Shown here: one piece after another, positions 24,604-37,381 of the stretch
Numbering within the stretch: position 1 is the first letter of the stretch
How the letters are laid out: every line of letters starts with the position of its first letter
NCBI GenBank assembly: GCA_050084985.1
Contig: JBITNC010000001.1
Coordinates: forward strand, 84,134,001-84,198,000
Origin: Nageia nagi
Taxonomy: Eukaryota > Pinophyta
Direction of reading: 5' to 3'
Length of the DNA: 64,000 nt
The notes under the pieces: model-generated
The model's input: the letters and a program-made list of their open reading frames with translations, nothing else
Told to the model about the DNA's origin: nothing
Databases searched by the model: none
Program-made: the position numbers and the translations under genes

Positions 24604-26430
24604 GTTATAGGATCTTAAGGATCTAGAGTTTAAAAACCTCCATTAATATTTATTTTACAATTCATTTGGTGTTTTGGGTACTTCATAAAAAAGGAAAAAT
24701 CTCTAAACCCTATCCTCATTTTGTCTTGTTATCATTATCTTATCATATGCAAGTAATATTTTAGATATTGCAAAGTGGGCATCCAAATACCCTTGAGTTT
24801 CTCACATTGTTTATTTTTTAGCTCAAGGCATGGGGTCTTTTTCAGATTTTATACATAATGCAAACATTATTTCATGAAATATAATGATCACAAGATACAA
24901 ACAAAAATGAATTTTTATTAAAGGTTTAGTTTTCATATTTGACTTTTATTCTTCAATCATCCTCTAAGGTTGCTCATATGCTCTTTCCATAATCCTTTAT
25001 GGATTTTGCATTTTGCTATGTGTTGTACAAGGAGTAGTTGATGTTGAAATTGTTGTAAATCCTTCAATTGAAAGTGGTGAGGATGATGAAGGTGTAGATG
25101 ATTAAATAGTCAAAGTGGTTGACATTGTTCACACCTTTAGACTTCAAGTTGTTAATTAAGGATTCATTATAAAAAGAAATAGATAATCTTGATCACTTTT
25201 ATATGCTAAATAGATTGAATTATTTTTCAAAATTAGTTTGAGGATGTATATGCTCCAATATGATGTTTATCAAATTGTGAGACTTATAGTAATTTCTTTA
25301 TATGTTAATATAGATCTTTCATAGTCCATGGATAAAAATACCAAGAATCTTTCTGGTATAATTAGACCATGTTATGTCTATTTAATTGGTAAATATTATT
25401 TTCCATATTTGATTATTGGAATTATTTAGTGATTATTAGAAATACAACTAAAGGTTAGTTATTAAGTTATACATACCTTTTGCAATCTATCATTAGTTAT
25501 AAATTCTTTTAATAATAGATTATTATAGATCTTAAAGAATAGTGTTTGAATTTTGACTTATATAATTGGAATAAAAAATGAGAAAATATATTAGTAATGT
25601 GCCAAAATGTACATTAAGATTATACACAACTATTTTCATTCATTACTAATCAAACAAAAAATATTAAGATATACATGATGTAATTAGCTATCTTGGAAAT
25701 ATAAATATCTAGCTATAAAGTTCATGGATAAAAGTACCCCATAGTGTATATTTATTTATACCAAAAGATATAAAATGGATAATTTAGTATTATAATCATC
25801 TAACCATGAGGGTCATAGATAAGTTAGTCAAAATCATGATATTTGATAAACAAATTTTAGTATAAAACATGAATAAATATTTGGCACTCTATACTTGAAA
25901 TCCTCTTGCATTACTTTTAACAAACCTAGAATAGGATAAACTTGACCTATATAATGAAAAAAATGACCTCGAGAACCTATGAAGATGCCATCCATAAAAA
26001 TGAGACCACTTTGATAAACAAAAAATGGACTATTGGAAAGCTGAAAAATGGACCATTGGTGGCCTACAAATGGATTGCTAATGTCTTGTTTACCTATATT
26101 TTACACCTCAAAATCATTGTACTAATCATATATTTAAGGTTAAGATAGGATAAATGACATTCAATTATAAAAATCATTACCCTTTGCCCCTGAATTGGAA
26201 AAATGATGCACTTAAAAAAATTGTAATAATTTCATGCTTTTAGAAATTTATTTGGGATTTTTTTAAGTAATAGTATAAGCATATGAATCCAATAATCCCT
26301 TATACAAAGCAGATTCTAATTTAACAATGAATAATTTTATGTGTACCATTGATAGCCCATTTTTCTAAAAAATAAACCTCTAGTGACCCATTTTTCAAAA
26401 TATTTAGCCCTAAAATTTAGTATGACACCA
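24604..26430. other. AT-rich DNA without recognisable genes
   Basis: No coding motifs. Bases 26340-26420 hold a small repeat (GCCCATTTTTCTAAAAAATAA and GACCCATTTTTCAAAATATTT, trimmed here). The right end touches the 3' end of element D pol, so part is probably D's 3' untranslated region. Confidence 0.4.
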
Positions 26431-26439
26431 TCTGCCTAG

Positions 26440-27820
26440 TTGATAACTCTATGATATTACTCCTTTTTGGGTAATGACTTACTGATCATGGTTTATTTAT
26501 GTTATGCACAAAATATTTTTAAATGCATCACATTTTAAGGATCTTGACTTTTCTATATTTCATGTTTGATAATTTCTAGGCCCCTTTACCAAAATTTCCA
26601 ATAATAACATAAGGACCTATCCAATTTGGCTAAAAATAACCTTTAACTTCTTGAGAAATAGTTGTATTTAATACATTTTCAATAATTACCATGTACCTAC
26701 TTTAAATTATTTTGATTTGATCATTCTACCAAAAGCTCTTTTTAATTTCCTCTAATATGACCTAAGATGTACCAAAGCCTTGATTCTTCTTTTATCTAAA
26801 GATTCCAATTGTTCTAACATTGTCTTTATTTAATCCTCCTCTTTGATGATACCTTTAAGTGATAATCACAAATAAGGGATTTCAAGCTCCAATGGAATGA
26901 ACTTCTCATATCCATACACAAGTGAAAAAGGAGTTGCACCTATTGTTGTCTTCAAACTAGTTCTATAAGCACATAAACCATATTAAAGTTAGTCATGCTA
27001 ATTTGTTATATTCTCTTTTACTATTTTGCATAAAATTATCTTAAATGTTATATTTGATGCTTACTATTAATAATTTTCTTAAGGACAATATGATGTTGAA
27101 TACTTTATCTCTATGTGAAATATATTTCAAAAGCTTTTCATTTCTTTGCTAGGTAGATTGGGTACATGATCCATAATAGTTTGTGAAGGAATACCAAATC
27201 TAGTAATGATATATTTAAAAATAAAATTGATTAAATTACATGAAACCATTTAATTCAAATGGATATATTTGACACACTTTGTATAATATTCTATTATTTT
27301 TATGATAAACTTGTGACCTTCACTTGAGTGGGGGTTAATAATACTGATAAGATTGATTGCCCATATAGAAAGAGGCCATGGAGATGTAATAGTATTCAAT
27401 GCTTGAGATGGAGTAAGCTCTTAATTAGTATTATTTTAGAAATTGTGACATTTTTTTATATGTTAAAAATAATATTGTTCCATATAAGGCCAATAATATC
27501 CCATCCTAAATATTTTTTAATAAATAGATCTACCCTTGATATGACCCCCATATATACCCTCATGAGATTCTCTTAAAGTAGTTTTAATTTACTTATGATG
27601 TAAACATATAAATAAAGTACCATCAAATAATCTTGTATAGATAATATTTCCTATAATAATATATTTATAAGAAGGATTTTGCAATATAATTTTCTCTATT
27701 TTTTTTGAATGCTTATAATTCTAAATGAATATGTTAAAATTTAAGATATTTAGAAATTTCTTGGTACCATGGACTTTATTTAAAATTCCACATTACTGGT
27801 AGTGCAACATAACAACAAAT
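26440..27820 (-). pseudogene. Element D integrase remnant and pol C-terminus
   Basis: Minus-strand fragments in order: LRESHEGIYGGHIKGRSIY and RMGYYWPYMEQ (zinc domain), SPWPLSIWAINLI (core; the first Asp is Asn), FGIPSQTIMDHVPNLPSKEM (second Asp), AYRTSLKTTIGATPFSLVYG, and EIPYLLLSLKGIIKEED. The C-terminal FKVGTW and RSLKCDAFKNI end near 26450. The Glu motif region is broken (STSYCP-ENY). Numerous stops make it non-functional. Motif order and spacing leave little doubt about identity. Confidence 0.82.
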
Positions 27821-27989
27821 TTCAATATAATTAGTAGGTAAAGAGGATTTACTTACCATTTTATTGTAAGAATAGTTTCTTTATCATCAATTTCAATTAC
27901 TATTAAGGGATCTACAATAGCCATTACATCTACATACCTATTGTTGTTTCTCAAGATATACTATAATTGATAACTATTAAAATGATAAG

Positions 27990-28370
27990 CAACCTTGTAG
28001 CCAAATATTTATAAGGATTAGTTTTTCCTTTTCTATATTATAAATTTCATTAACTTGATTTACAATTAATTAATAGTCTTAATATATATGAACATTATTA
28101 ATACTCATACTATTAATTACTTTTAAACCCAAAATAAGAGCATATTCAATAATAATATTAGTACAATAAAAATCTAATCTATAAGCCAAAGAAGAAAGAA
28201 AACCATCAAGAGAGATCAAATTAATACCTACCCTTTCTCCATGCCTATGTTTTGAACCATCAAAATATAAATTTCATACCTCACCTTTTTCAATGGAAGC
28301 ACATTCATCCTTAAATTCTTCATGGAGAGGAGATGAATATTCAATAATAAAATCAGCCATGAATTTTGTA
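27990..28370 (-). pseudogene. Element D archaic RNase H
   Basis: LYFDGSKHRHGERVGINLIS (Asp of the first motif present), DFYCTNIIIEYALILGLKV (Glu), NNVHIY-D and LIVNQVNEIYNIEKEKL match the second RNase H of Tat elements (relatives: YFDGS, CTNN-AEYEA-ILGL, GDSQLI). It follows the first RNase H directly on the minus strand. In-frame stops. Confidence 0.8.
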
Positions 28371-28379
28371 ATGAATTTT

Positions 28380-29008
28380 CCTTTGATTTACTTTTGATTT
28401 ACAAAAACAAGATCAAATGTTTGAAGTAACATTACCCATTTTTCCACTCTTCCATATAAATAAGGTTTAGATAAAAGATATATAAATAGGTTCACTTTTG
28501 TTACCACATGTGTAGTGCTTCCTAACACATAATGTCTTAATTTTACCATTGAAAAAATAATAGCATAACACATTTTTGTCTATAAGAATATATCCAGTTT
28601 CATAATCCACTAATATTTTTCTAATAAACTAAACAACCTTTTCACTACCCTCTTCATGTTTTCATGCAAGCATTTCCCCCAAGGTTTGCACAATAGCATA
28701 AAAATACAACCATAAGGGCTCCCCATGTTGATATGGTGATAAATCCTAATGAGTACATAAATAATTCTTAATTATTTTCAAAATCTACTTGACATTTATC
28801 ATCCCATATAAATTTTTGTACCTTTCTTAAGCACATGAGAAAAAAGTATGACATTTAAAAATAGGTTGAGAAATAAATATTATAATAACTTGATGCTTAC
28901 CTAAAAGAATTATAAATTTATTTAATATTCTAGGATTTTGAATTTACATAATTGCTTTAACCTTGTTATTATGAACTTCTATATCTTTCTAAAAATAATA
29001 TAACCCAA
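28380..29008 (-). pseudogene. Element D reverse transcriptase end and RNase H
   Basis: The stretch 28573-28388 reads KLRHYVLGSTTHVVTKVNLF, YLLSKPYLYGRVEKWVMLLQ and FDLVFVNQK, a typical RNase H tail of Tat pol. Upstream (29008-28900) the frame LGYIIF continues the RT thumb after the copia insertion. It matches the residues that normally follow VFGVSFRN, found on the far side of element E at about 38437-38460. Confidence 0.8.
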
Positions 29009-29013
29009 AACAT
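29009..29013. repeat. Target site duplication of element E, left copy (AACAT)
   Basis: AACAT abuts the left LTR, and the same five bases follow the right LTR at 38432-38436. Confidence 0.9.
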
Positions 29014-29705
29014 TGTTGGACTTCGAGTGACACTGAGAGGGGGGGTGAATCAGTGTATATAAAAATAATCAATTTAAACTTCGTAAATAAAGACAGATTA
29101 AAAGCTAGAGAAAATTGAGCAAGCACACCAAGTACATCACACAACACCAGATATAATGAGGTTCACCAGATTGGCTATATCCCCAAACATGACTGCTTGG
29201 ACTCCAATCCAAATCCAGTCATTAAAGAAAGCTTACGGATTCATAGCACCAACTGTGAAGGGTAGCACCAACTACCACTTTAAAAATAGCAGCACCTACT
29301 ACTTGGAGCACCAACTCCAGCTATCAAGCACCCACTTGATACAACATTCAAAAATGAGGAAGGAATATAGTTCTAGAAGACCCTCAATGGTCTAGCTCTA
29401 ATGCTCATTATTTGATCTCTGCACACAGCTCCAAAGTAACATAGTTAAACAATCACTATCCTCTCTGCATATTCGTTTGCTCACTTCACATACTTCGGAT
29501 ACTCCCCTCTTCCATGCTCATTTTTCACACCTTCTTTGATCCACTCTCCACCTCTTCCACACTATTACCTTCACTTTCACGCTGTTACATCCTCTCCCAT
29601 GCTCTTCCCTCTCCACTACACACTTCTCTTCTCATCCTTCTCTCCACGTCTCTGCTTGCCAGTTTTCCCTAAATCTACCATCCACTCTTCACATCCATTC
29701 CTACA

Positions 29706-29766
29706 AACCGTTACACATCAAGAAAACTGTTACACATCAAGAAAAACCGTTACACATCAAGAAAAC
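29706..29766. repeat. Three about 20-bp repeats in element E 3' LTR
   Basis: GTTACACATCAAGAAAA occurs three times in tandem. The same triplet is at 37078-37136 in the other LTR, so it predates insertion. Confidence 0.8.
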
Positions 29767-30010
29767 CCCTCATGAAACTGTTCCTATCATGACACATTAC
29801 CAAAAACAAACTGAAAAGGAATCTTTATTTGTAACTGCTCCTGCACTAAGAGAGTTCACTATCTGAGACTGCAACTGTTGTAATTGATGAACGCTCCTCT
29901 TGCTCAAACAAAGTTATTCAGACAAGTGTAGCTCTTTCTCCACTAATTTTGGAAGAGAGTTCCAAGGTATCTATGTGGCCTACTAGCTTACCAGATGTTT
30001 ATTGTATTCA

Positions 30011-30286
30011 CCATGATGTCATCATCTCCAGACTCTGAAAGAGAGTTCTAGGTATCTGCATGGCCTTCCAAACTTTTCAACACCAACTGCTAATGTCATC
30101 TTCTCTAGACTCTGGAAGTAGAGTAAAATGCTTCCCATGATGTCCACACCATGATGTCATCATCTCCAGACTTGGGAAGAGAGTTCCAAGGTATCTATGT
30201 GGCCTTCCAAAATTTTCAACACCAACTGCTAATGTCATCTTCTCTAGACTCTGAAAGTAGAGTAAAATGCTTCCTATGATGTTCAA
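30011..30286. repeat. 138-bp tandem duplication in element E 3' LTR
   Basis: CCATGATGTCATCATCTCCA begins copies at 30011 and 30149. Both continue through GGCCTTCCAAA and AACACCAACTGCTAATGTC. The counterpart in the other LTR is 37382-37655 with the same period. Confidence 0.8.
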
Positions 30287-30745
30287 ACTTTTATGTTCGA
30301 ACTTTTATCTCCAGACTTTTATCTCCGAACTTTTATCTTCAAACTTTTCTCTCTGAACTTTTATCTCTGAACTTTTATCTTCGAACTTTTATCTCCAGAC
30401 TTTTATCTCTGGACTTTTCTCTCCAGACTTTTATCTCTGGACTTTTATCTCTGGACTTTTATCTCCGAACTTTTATCTCTGGACTTTTCTCTCCGAACCT
30501 TTATCTTTAGACTTTTATCTCTAGACTTTTATCTTCAGACTTTTATCTTCAGACTTTTCTCTCCAGACTTTTATCTCTGGACTTTTATCTCCAAACTTTT
30601 ATCTTCGCACTTTTATCTTCAGACTTTTATCTTTGCACTTTTATCTCCAGACTTTTATCTTCGCACTTTTATCTCCAGACTTTTATCTTCGCACTTTTAT
30701 CTTTGGAATTTTATCTTCGCACTTTTATCTCTGGACTTTTATTCA
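30285..30745. repeat. 14-bp minisatellite in element E 3' LTR
   Basis: About 33 tandem copies of ACTTTTATCTCCRG-like units (variants CTTC, CTCTGG, TCTCTC). The other LTR has about 36 copies, and the copy-number difference accounts for most of the 40-bp length difference between the LTRs. Confidence 0.88.
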
Positions 30746-31019
30746 CCCCTTACTGACCTCATCATCTCTGAAACCTGGTTTCATTCAAAAATGTGAACAT
30801 CATTCTTCCCGTGACGTCATCTTCATGCTTCCGGAATGCTCTACTCACTTTCTCCAGAACCTAATTTTTTTTCACAACTGAGTTTTTATTATTTCATTTC
30901 GGAATGCTTAATTTACTAACCTTAGCTTTTCAATTCTCCTTACTGACCTCATCACCTCCGGAACCTGGTCTTTACCAAAACCACATGTTGACAACAATGA
31001 CAAGCACACATGCTCAATA

Positions 31020-31033
31020 ATCTCCCCCTTTGG
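31020..31033 (-). promoter_or_regulatory. Element E polypurine tract
   Basis: The minus strand reads CCAAAGGGGGAGAT immediately before the 3' LTR. This is a classic copia plus-strand primer. Confidence 0.85.
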
Positions 31034-31249
31034 AATTGTTGGCAACACCACTTGATCAGACACCAGCATCGGGACTTTTCTCTCCCCCTTTATCAATAAT
31101 AACAAAGGTCATTTACAGACTCCCCCTGAGTCCATACATGACATTATCAGGAAATTAGTAGTATGCATACAAAAACAAGATACATAGAAGCAATATAGGA
31201 AGGAAAAAATAAACACTCCCCCTAAGAATGTGACGTCCAGAACTAGCTA

Positions 31250-32760
31250 ATGCGTGGGAAGGACAACAACTCCTAGCTTGTTTCAAACATATTCAAAGAT
31301 GTCTTTGGGCAAAGGCTTTGTAAAGATGTCTGCTACTTGCTCTGTGGTTGGAACAAAATCCAACTGTACTTCTTCTTGCACCACTCTTTCTTTTAGAAAG
31401 TGATATTTGATTACAATATGCTTTGTTCATGAGTGCATAATAGGATTTTTTGATATATTGATTGCACTTGTGTTATCACAAAGAACTAATATGGGCTCGT
31501 TAATCTGTATACCAAAATCTTTTAGCATCTGCTTCATCCATAGAATCTGTGTGGAGTAAGAAGTTGCTACTATATACTCTACTTTTGCTATAGATAGGGA
31601 TACTGAGTCTTGCTTTTTACTATGCTATCCAACAAGATTATTACCCAAATAATATGCTCCTCCACTGGTGTTCTTCCTATCATCCACGCATCCTACCCAG
31701 TCTGCATCTAAAAAGGCAACAAGTGCAAAGTCCTTTCCTCTAGGATACCATAAACCATATTCTACTATACCTTTGAGATATCTGAATATTCTCTTTACTA
31801 CAGTAACATGTGTTTCTTTGGGATTTGCTTGAAATCGAGCAACCATACATACTACTTGAAGAATATCTGGTCTAGTAGCTATCAAATATAATAAACTTCC
31901 AATCATTGACCTGTATTGTGTTTGATCTACTGTTGGTGCTTTATCATCCTTGCTTAATTTGCAGCCTGTCATCATAGGGGTGCTCACAGGTTTACAGTCT
32001 TCCATGGTAAACTTCTTCAGCATCTCCTTAACATACTTGGTTTGAGAAATGAACATGCCATTCTTCAACTGATTGATTTGTATGCTGAGAAAAAATGCAA
32101 GCTCACCTATCATAGACATCTCGAATTCTGTTTGCATGTTGTCAGCAAGATTTTTACATAGCTCCTTCTTGCTTCCTCCAAAAATTATATCATCTACATA
32201 GACAACAACAATTAGCTAATTTTCCTTTTCTGATTTAATGTATAAATTGCTATCCACCATTCCTTTTCTAAAGCCTTGCTGCTGAAGATATGTATCAAGT
32301 TTGGAGTACCATGCTCGAGGTGCCTATTTTAAACCATACAGAGCCTTCTTTAGTTTGCATACCAGATTAGGATTCTCTCCCAATTGGAAACCATCTGGCT
32401 ATTCAATATAGACTTCTTCCTTAATTTTGCCATTTAGAAAGGCTAATTTTACATCCATTTGATAAACTTTAAAGTCTTTATACACTGCAAAAGCTAAAAA
32501 CATGCGAATAGCTTCTAATCTGGCCACAGGTGCAAAAGTTTCTTCAAAATCAATTCCTTCAACTTGAGTATATCCCTTGCAAACAAGTCTAGCTTTATTT
32601 CGAACCACTATCCCATCTTCATTCAACTTATTATGAAAAATCCACTTTGTCCCAATCACATTTTTGTTGGCTAGTCTAGGAACAAGTTCCCATGTTTCAT
32701 TCTTTTCAATTTGAGTGAGTTCTTCCTCCATTACTTTCATCCAACTTTCATCTTGGCTAG
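31250..32760 (-). pseudogene. Element E reverse transcriptase and RNase H
   Basis: RT begins near 32760 ([17 protein letters not shown]) and shows [72 protein letters not shown] and the catalytic YVDD at 32190-32201. RNase H contains FLDADWVGCVDDRKNTSGG, HSKKQDSVSLSIAKVEYI and ends ADIFTKPLPKDIFEYV. All lie in one frame, broken by stops at 32399, 32324, 32216, 31625, 31427 and 31283. The catalytic residues are intact. The enzyme would copy element RNA in the particle. Confidence 0.92.
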
Positions 32761-34160
32761 CTTCTGAGACATTCTTAGGCTCTATATTGGATAGGAGAGA
32801 ATAGGTGCTTGAAATCCCTCTACAAGTTTGGATGCCTGTATGAAACTCACCGATGATTTGCTCTTGTGGATGATCCTTGTGCCATCTATTTGGTGGAGTT
32901 TTTGAATTTTCATCTTCTTTCGACTCATTTTCTGAAACACTATTTGAGTTACTTGGCGAATTTGAATCATCTGGTTTCTTTACTTGTGATTGTTGTACAT
33001 GAGGCTTAGATTTGTTTTTATTCTTTTTGTCTTCTTCAATTGAATCTTGATAGATAGAAAGATCATCATCATCATTTCTCTTGGGAAGATCTCTTTGCTC
33101 ATCAACACGAACATCAGCACTATTAATGATTATTTTTATCCTTTTATTGTAACACCTATATGCTTTGCTCTTCGAAGAGTAACCAAGAAAGATACCTTCA
33201 CCAAATCTATCCTCAAACTTTCCTAAATTTTCTTCTATTCTCTTGATATAGCATTTACTACCAAAGATCCTGAAGTGTCTCACTGTAGCTCTTCTTCCAA
33301 ACCATAATTCATATGGTGTTTTGTCCTCATGTGGTCACATCATACATCTATTTTGAATATGCACTGCAGTATGCACTGCTTCTTTCCAGAACCTATCAGC
33401 AACCTTGCTTTCTATCAGCATGGTTCAAGCCATTTCTTGTACTGCTCTATTTTTTCTTTCAACTACTCCATTTTGTTGTGGAGTTCTAGCTGCAGAGAAT
33501 TGTCTTTTAATTCTGTGTTGTATGCAAAACTTAGTAAACTCATCAGAAGTGAACTCACCTCCTCTGTCTGAGCGAATACATTTAATTCTCCTCTCTATCT
33601 GATTTTCTACTTGATTTTTAAATGCTTTGAACATTTCAAAAGCTTCAGATTTATGTTTCAAAAATTGCACCCAAGTCATTCTTGAATAATCATCTATGAA
33701 CAGAATAAAATACTTATCTCCATTGAAGCTTTGTGTTCTCATTGGTCTGCATAGGTCGGTGTGTATGATTTCCAATGGTCTGCTTGTGTGATATTCTTTC
33801 ACTTTGAACTTTGCCTGAGTTTGCTTTCCGCTTTGGCATGAATCACAAATATCATTTGCTAGTTTGCTGATACTGGGCATATCTCTTACTACTCTTTTTG
33901 AGCAAATGTTCATCAAGTTTTTAAAACAGATGTGTCCCAATCTCTTATGCCATAGCCAATCATCACTCTCCTTGCCTAGAAGACATGATCCCTCTGAAAT
34001 ATCTGATAAGGTGTATAAATTACCACAGGTTCTTGTACCAACTGCTACAAGTCTACCACTATTTGCCCTTCGGATCTCACAATCATGCTTTTTGAAAATT
34101 GCATCATGTCCTTTGTCACATATTTGACTGACGCTCAACAAATTATGCTTCAGTCCCACA
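32761..34160 (-). pseudogene. Element E integrase (with GAG-pre-integrase domain and C-terminal linker)
   Basis: The open stretch 34159-33425 starts GLKHNLLSVSQICDKGHD. It carries the zinc-binding LWHKRLGHICFKNL...CDSCQSGKQ and the core residues: Asp in IIHTDLCRPM, Asp in CIRSDRGGEF, Glu in QQNGVVERKN. After TGA codons at 33425-33427 and 33335-33337 the same frame continues with [31 protein letters not shown] and an acidic/asparagine-rich linker to RT. The DDE triad is complete. Only the two stops interrupt it. Confidence 0.92.
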
Positions 34161-34400
34161 ACAAATAATACCTCTTTGGATCTAATGTTGCCATCATTTA
34201 TTTTGACTGTCCCTTTGCCGAAATCTGTGTGCCATCATTGTTTCCAAATCTTACTGACCCACCTTCATATTCCTATAGTTTTTGAAATTTCTTCTTGTCA
34301 CCTATCATGTGACTTGAGCATCCGCTGTCTAATATCCATGGTGATGGTTTGTCTTGAGCTTTTAATGCTATTTGAATGATTAAAGACTCTTTATCCTCTC
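34161..34400 (-). pseudogene. Element E protease remnant
   Basis: SPWILDSGCSSHMIGDKKKF (about 34350-34290) is the copia protease active site (D-S-G) in its usual SIRE-like context. A TAG lies at 34273-34275. A one-base frameshift near 34222 separates this piece from the downstream integrase frame. Otherwise the domain is recognisable through SVRFGNNDGT. Confidence 0.85.
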
Positions 34401-34524
34401 TGAGTTTCTCATTTTCTTTCCAGACTTATTTTACTTTTATTTCAACTTCTTATTTTTTATTATACTTTTCTTTTTCCTATGGATGACTACTCTGAAACTG
34501 TTTATTCTATCTTATGGAAGGAAA

Positions 34525-36321
34525 TTATCTCGATGGAAAGAACCTCATGCCATGATTATTTCTATAGAATCTGGCAATGTGTCCATATTCATGACAGTTG
34601 TAACACTCAACTGGATACTCCATTAGTGGGCCGAATGCATTCCTAGTAACAAAGGTTCTTGGAGTGATATTATACTTACATTCAAAAATTTTGTGTCCAT
34701 ATGCATTGCATTTGAAATAGTATCCATTGAAGGGATGGATGTAGCTATTGTATTGCTGAGTACTTCTTGGTCTTGCATAGGGTCTTCTTCTGGAATGCAC
34801 TTGAGTGAAGCCATCATTCTCCAGTCCTAAGCTATCTTCCTTCTTCTTGGTTTCTTTTATGTTTTCCCTTTTTGTGTCATTGGAAGATTGTCCATGTTCA
34901 TATCCCAAACCAGATTTATCAGAAAACATTCTTTGACTGTTAATGATTTCGCTGAGTTTAGTCAACCTTCCTTCTAGATATTCAAAAGAGCTAATTTTCT
35001 TGGTGACTTCCTCTAGTTGTATACGTAGCCCAGTTATTTCTTCTTCGAGCTTACTGCAATTTTTAACTTTTACAAGAAGCTATTCCTCCAAACTCTCATT
35101 TATCCTCTTAGATTCTTCCACTTCTATTTTTAAGTTTTCTATAATATTACTTGCATCATCAAACCTTTTTGAGAGTTTCTTATTTTTCTTTATTTCTTTA
35201 TTCAGTTCATTCAATGCTGTTATTAGTTCTTCTTCAAGATCAATCTCAATCTCACAGTCATTTTCTTCATCCGTCTCTTCCTTTTTATGTTCTTGGTCAT
35301 TTTGATTATCTTCATTCAGTTTCTCTTCAAATGCCATAAATAATGCTCCATTGTATTCTTTTTCTGATTCATTACTGGAATCATCATCAGTGGGGTCTTC
35401 ATTTCTAGATATGAAGCTCTGTCTATTTGACCTTCTATTTCGAGCATGAGATTTCATTTTGTGGTTTTTCTCAAAATATGATTCTTGATCATCTTTATCA
35501 ATTTTTCTATATGGACATTTTGAAATGAAATGACCAATACCACCACAGTTAAAACATTTAAACAGTAGCTTGCCTTTATATTTACCTTTTCCCCTTTTTA
35601 GCTTTCTAACAAAATTTGCTTCTGCTTCATCAGATTGTTCCTCATCATCAGAATCTATTTTGGCTTTGGTACTATTATTGGCTTTAAATGCTACTTCCTT
35701 TTCTGAATGTTTTGCTTTTTTGATCCTCATTTCATAAGCAGTCAGTGATCCATGCATTTCATCCATGCTGAAAGTTTTCAAATTTTTTGCTTCTTCAATA
35801 GCAGACACCTTTGAATCAAAGCAAGATGTGAGAGATCGTAGTACCTTTTTCACGATGACATGATCTTCAATTTCTTCCCCAAGACCTCTGATTGCATTAG
35901 TAATTTTATTTACTCTCAACATGTATGCTTCGATGATTTCATCTTCATTCATCTTTGGAACTTCGAATTGAGCTCTATGAGTTTGAAGTTTTGCTTCCTT
36001 GACTTTATCATTTCTTTCGTGAATGCTCTTTAACTTATTCCATATTTCTTTTGCAGATTTGCATGCCATAACTTTCACCAGTTCACTATCCACAAGACCG
36101 CACATTAGGGCATTTCTTACTTTTGCATCACATTCAAATGCCTTTCTTTTTACTTCATCTGATGGACCTGTAGGGGGAGGAGTGTAACCCCTTTTAGTCG
36201 CATCCCAAGTACCAAAACCCAATGCATTAAGATAAGTCTTTATTTGAATTTTCCAGAAAGCATAATTGGTTCCATCAAAGAGAGGTGCCTTGTTAGATGA
36301 GAAACCTTCTCCGCTTGCCAT
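34525..36321 (-). pseudogene. Element E gag, one internal stop
   Basis: Starts MASGEGFSSNKAPLFDGTNY at 36321. The first 200 residues are the copia gag (UBN2-type) domain (AFWKIQIKTYL, EIWNKLKSIHE). A zinc knuckle lies at residues 256-269 (CFNCGGIGHFISKC, complete CCHC). An acidic, then coiled-coil tail runs from about residue 330. A TAG at 35080-35082 ends the first part after 413 residues. The same frame reopens to 34525 and holds two further knuckles, both damaged: FKCNAYGHKIFEC lacks its first Cys, and CYNCHEYGHIARFY has Tyr for the last Cys. Multiple knuckles after a coiled coil fit SIRE. Confidence 0.92.
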
Positions 36322-36366
36322 AGTGCCACTACCAAGATCTCCTTAGCTGTTATAGCCTAAGTAGGA

Positions 36367-36383
36367 CTGTGGCTCTGATACCA
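36367..36383 (-). promoter_or_regulatory. Element E primer binding site
   Basis: The minus strand reads TGGTATCAGAGCCAC two bases after the 5' LTR. It is an exact match to the initiator tRNA-Met primer site used by most plant copia elements. Confidence 0.93.
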
Positions 36384-37381
36384 ATTGTTGGACTTCGAGT
36401 GACACTGAGAGGGGGGTGAATCAGTGTATATAAAAATAATCAATTTAAGCTTCATAAATAAAGATAGATTAAAAGCTAGAGAAAATTGAGCAAGCACACC
36501 AAGTACATCACACAACACCAGATATAACGAGGTTCACTAGATTGGCTACATCCCCGAACATGACTGCTTGGACTCCAATCCAAATCCAGTCATTAAAGAA
36601 AGCTTACAAATTCAAAGCACCAACTGTGAAGGGTAGCACCAACTACCACTTTAAATATAGCAGTACCTACTGCTTGGAGCACCAACTCTAGCTATCAAGC
36701 ACCCACTTGATACAACATTCAAAAAGGAGGAAGGAATATAGTTCTAGAAGACCCTCAATGGTCTAGCTCTAATGCTCATTGTTTGATCTCTACACACAGC
36801 TCCAAAATAACACAGTTAAATAATCACTATCCTCTCTGCATATTCATTTGCTCACTTCACATACTCCGGATACTCCCCTCTTCCATGCTCATTTTTCACA
36901 CCTTCTTCGATCCACTCTCCACCTCTTCCACACTATTACCTTCACTTTCACACTGTTACATCCTCTCCCATGCTCTTCCCTCTCTACTACACACTTCTCT
37001 TCTCACCCTTCTCTCCACATCTTTGTTCGCCAGTTTTCCCTAAATCTACCATCCACTCTTCACATCCATTCCTACAAACTGTTACACATCAAGAAAACCG
37101 TTACACATCAAGAAAAACCATTACACATCAAGAAAACCCCTCACGAAATTGTTCCTATCATGACACGTTACCAAAAACAAACTGAAAAGGAATCTTTATT
37201 TGTAACTGCTCCTGCACTAAGAGAGTTCACTATCTGAGACTACAACTGTTGTAACTGATGAATGCTCCTCTTGCTCAAACAAAGTTGTTCAGACAAGTGT
37301 AGCTCTTTCTCCACTGATTTCGGAAGAGAGTTCCAAGGTATCTACATGGCCTACTAGCTTACTGGATGTTTATTATATTCA

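Larger units (their letters stand above)
29014..31019 (-). repeat. Element E 3' LTR
   Basis: On the element's strand it starts TATTGAGCATG (TG changed to TA) and ends AGTCCAACA. Aligned along its length to 36386-38431. It contains three repeated modules: about 20-bp units at 29706-29766, a 138-bp duplication at 30011-30286 and a 14-bp minisatellite at 30285-30745. Confidence 0.92.

Noticed and set aside
30633-31105. Frames at 30633-30881 (+) and 31105-30908 (-)
   Set aside because: They overlap the minisatellite and the LTR end/PPT of element E. The minus frame is LTR sequence plus the untranslated tail, not an env gene.
32782-35339. Several plus-strand and off-frame ORFs opposite element E genes
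   Set aside because: They are shadows of the minus-strand gag and pol, whose motifs explain the sequence fully.
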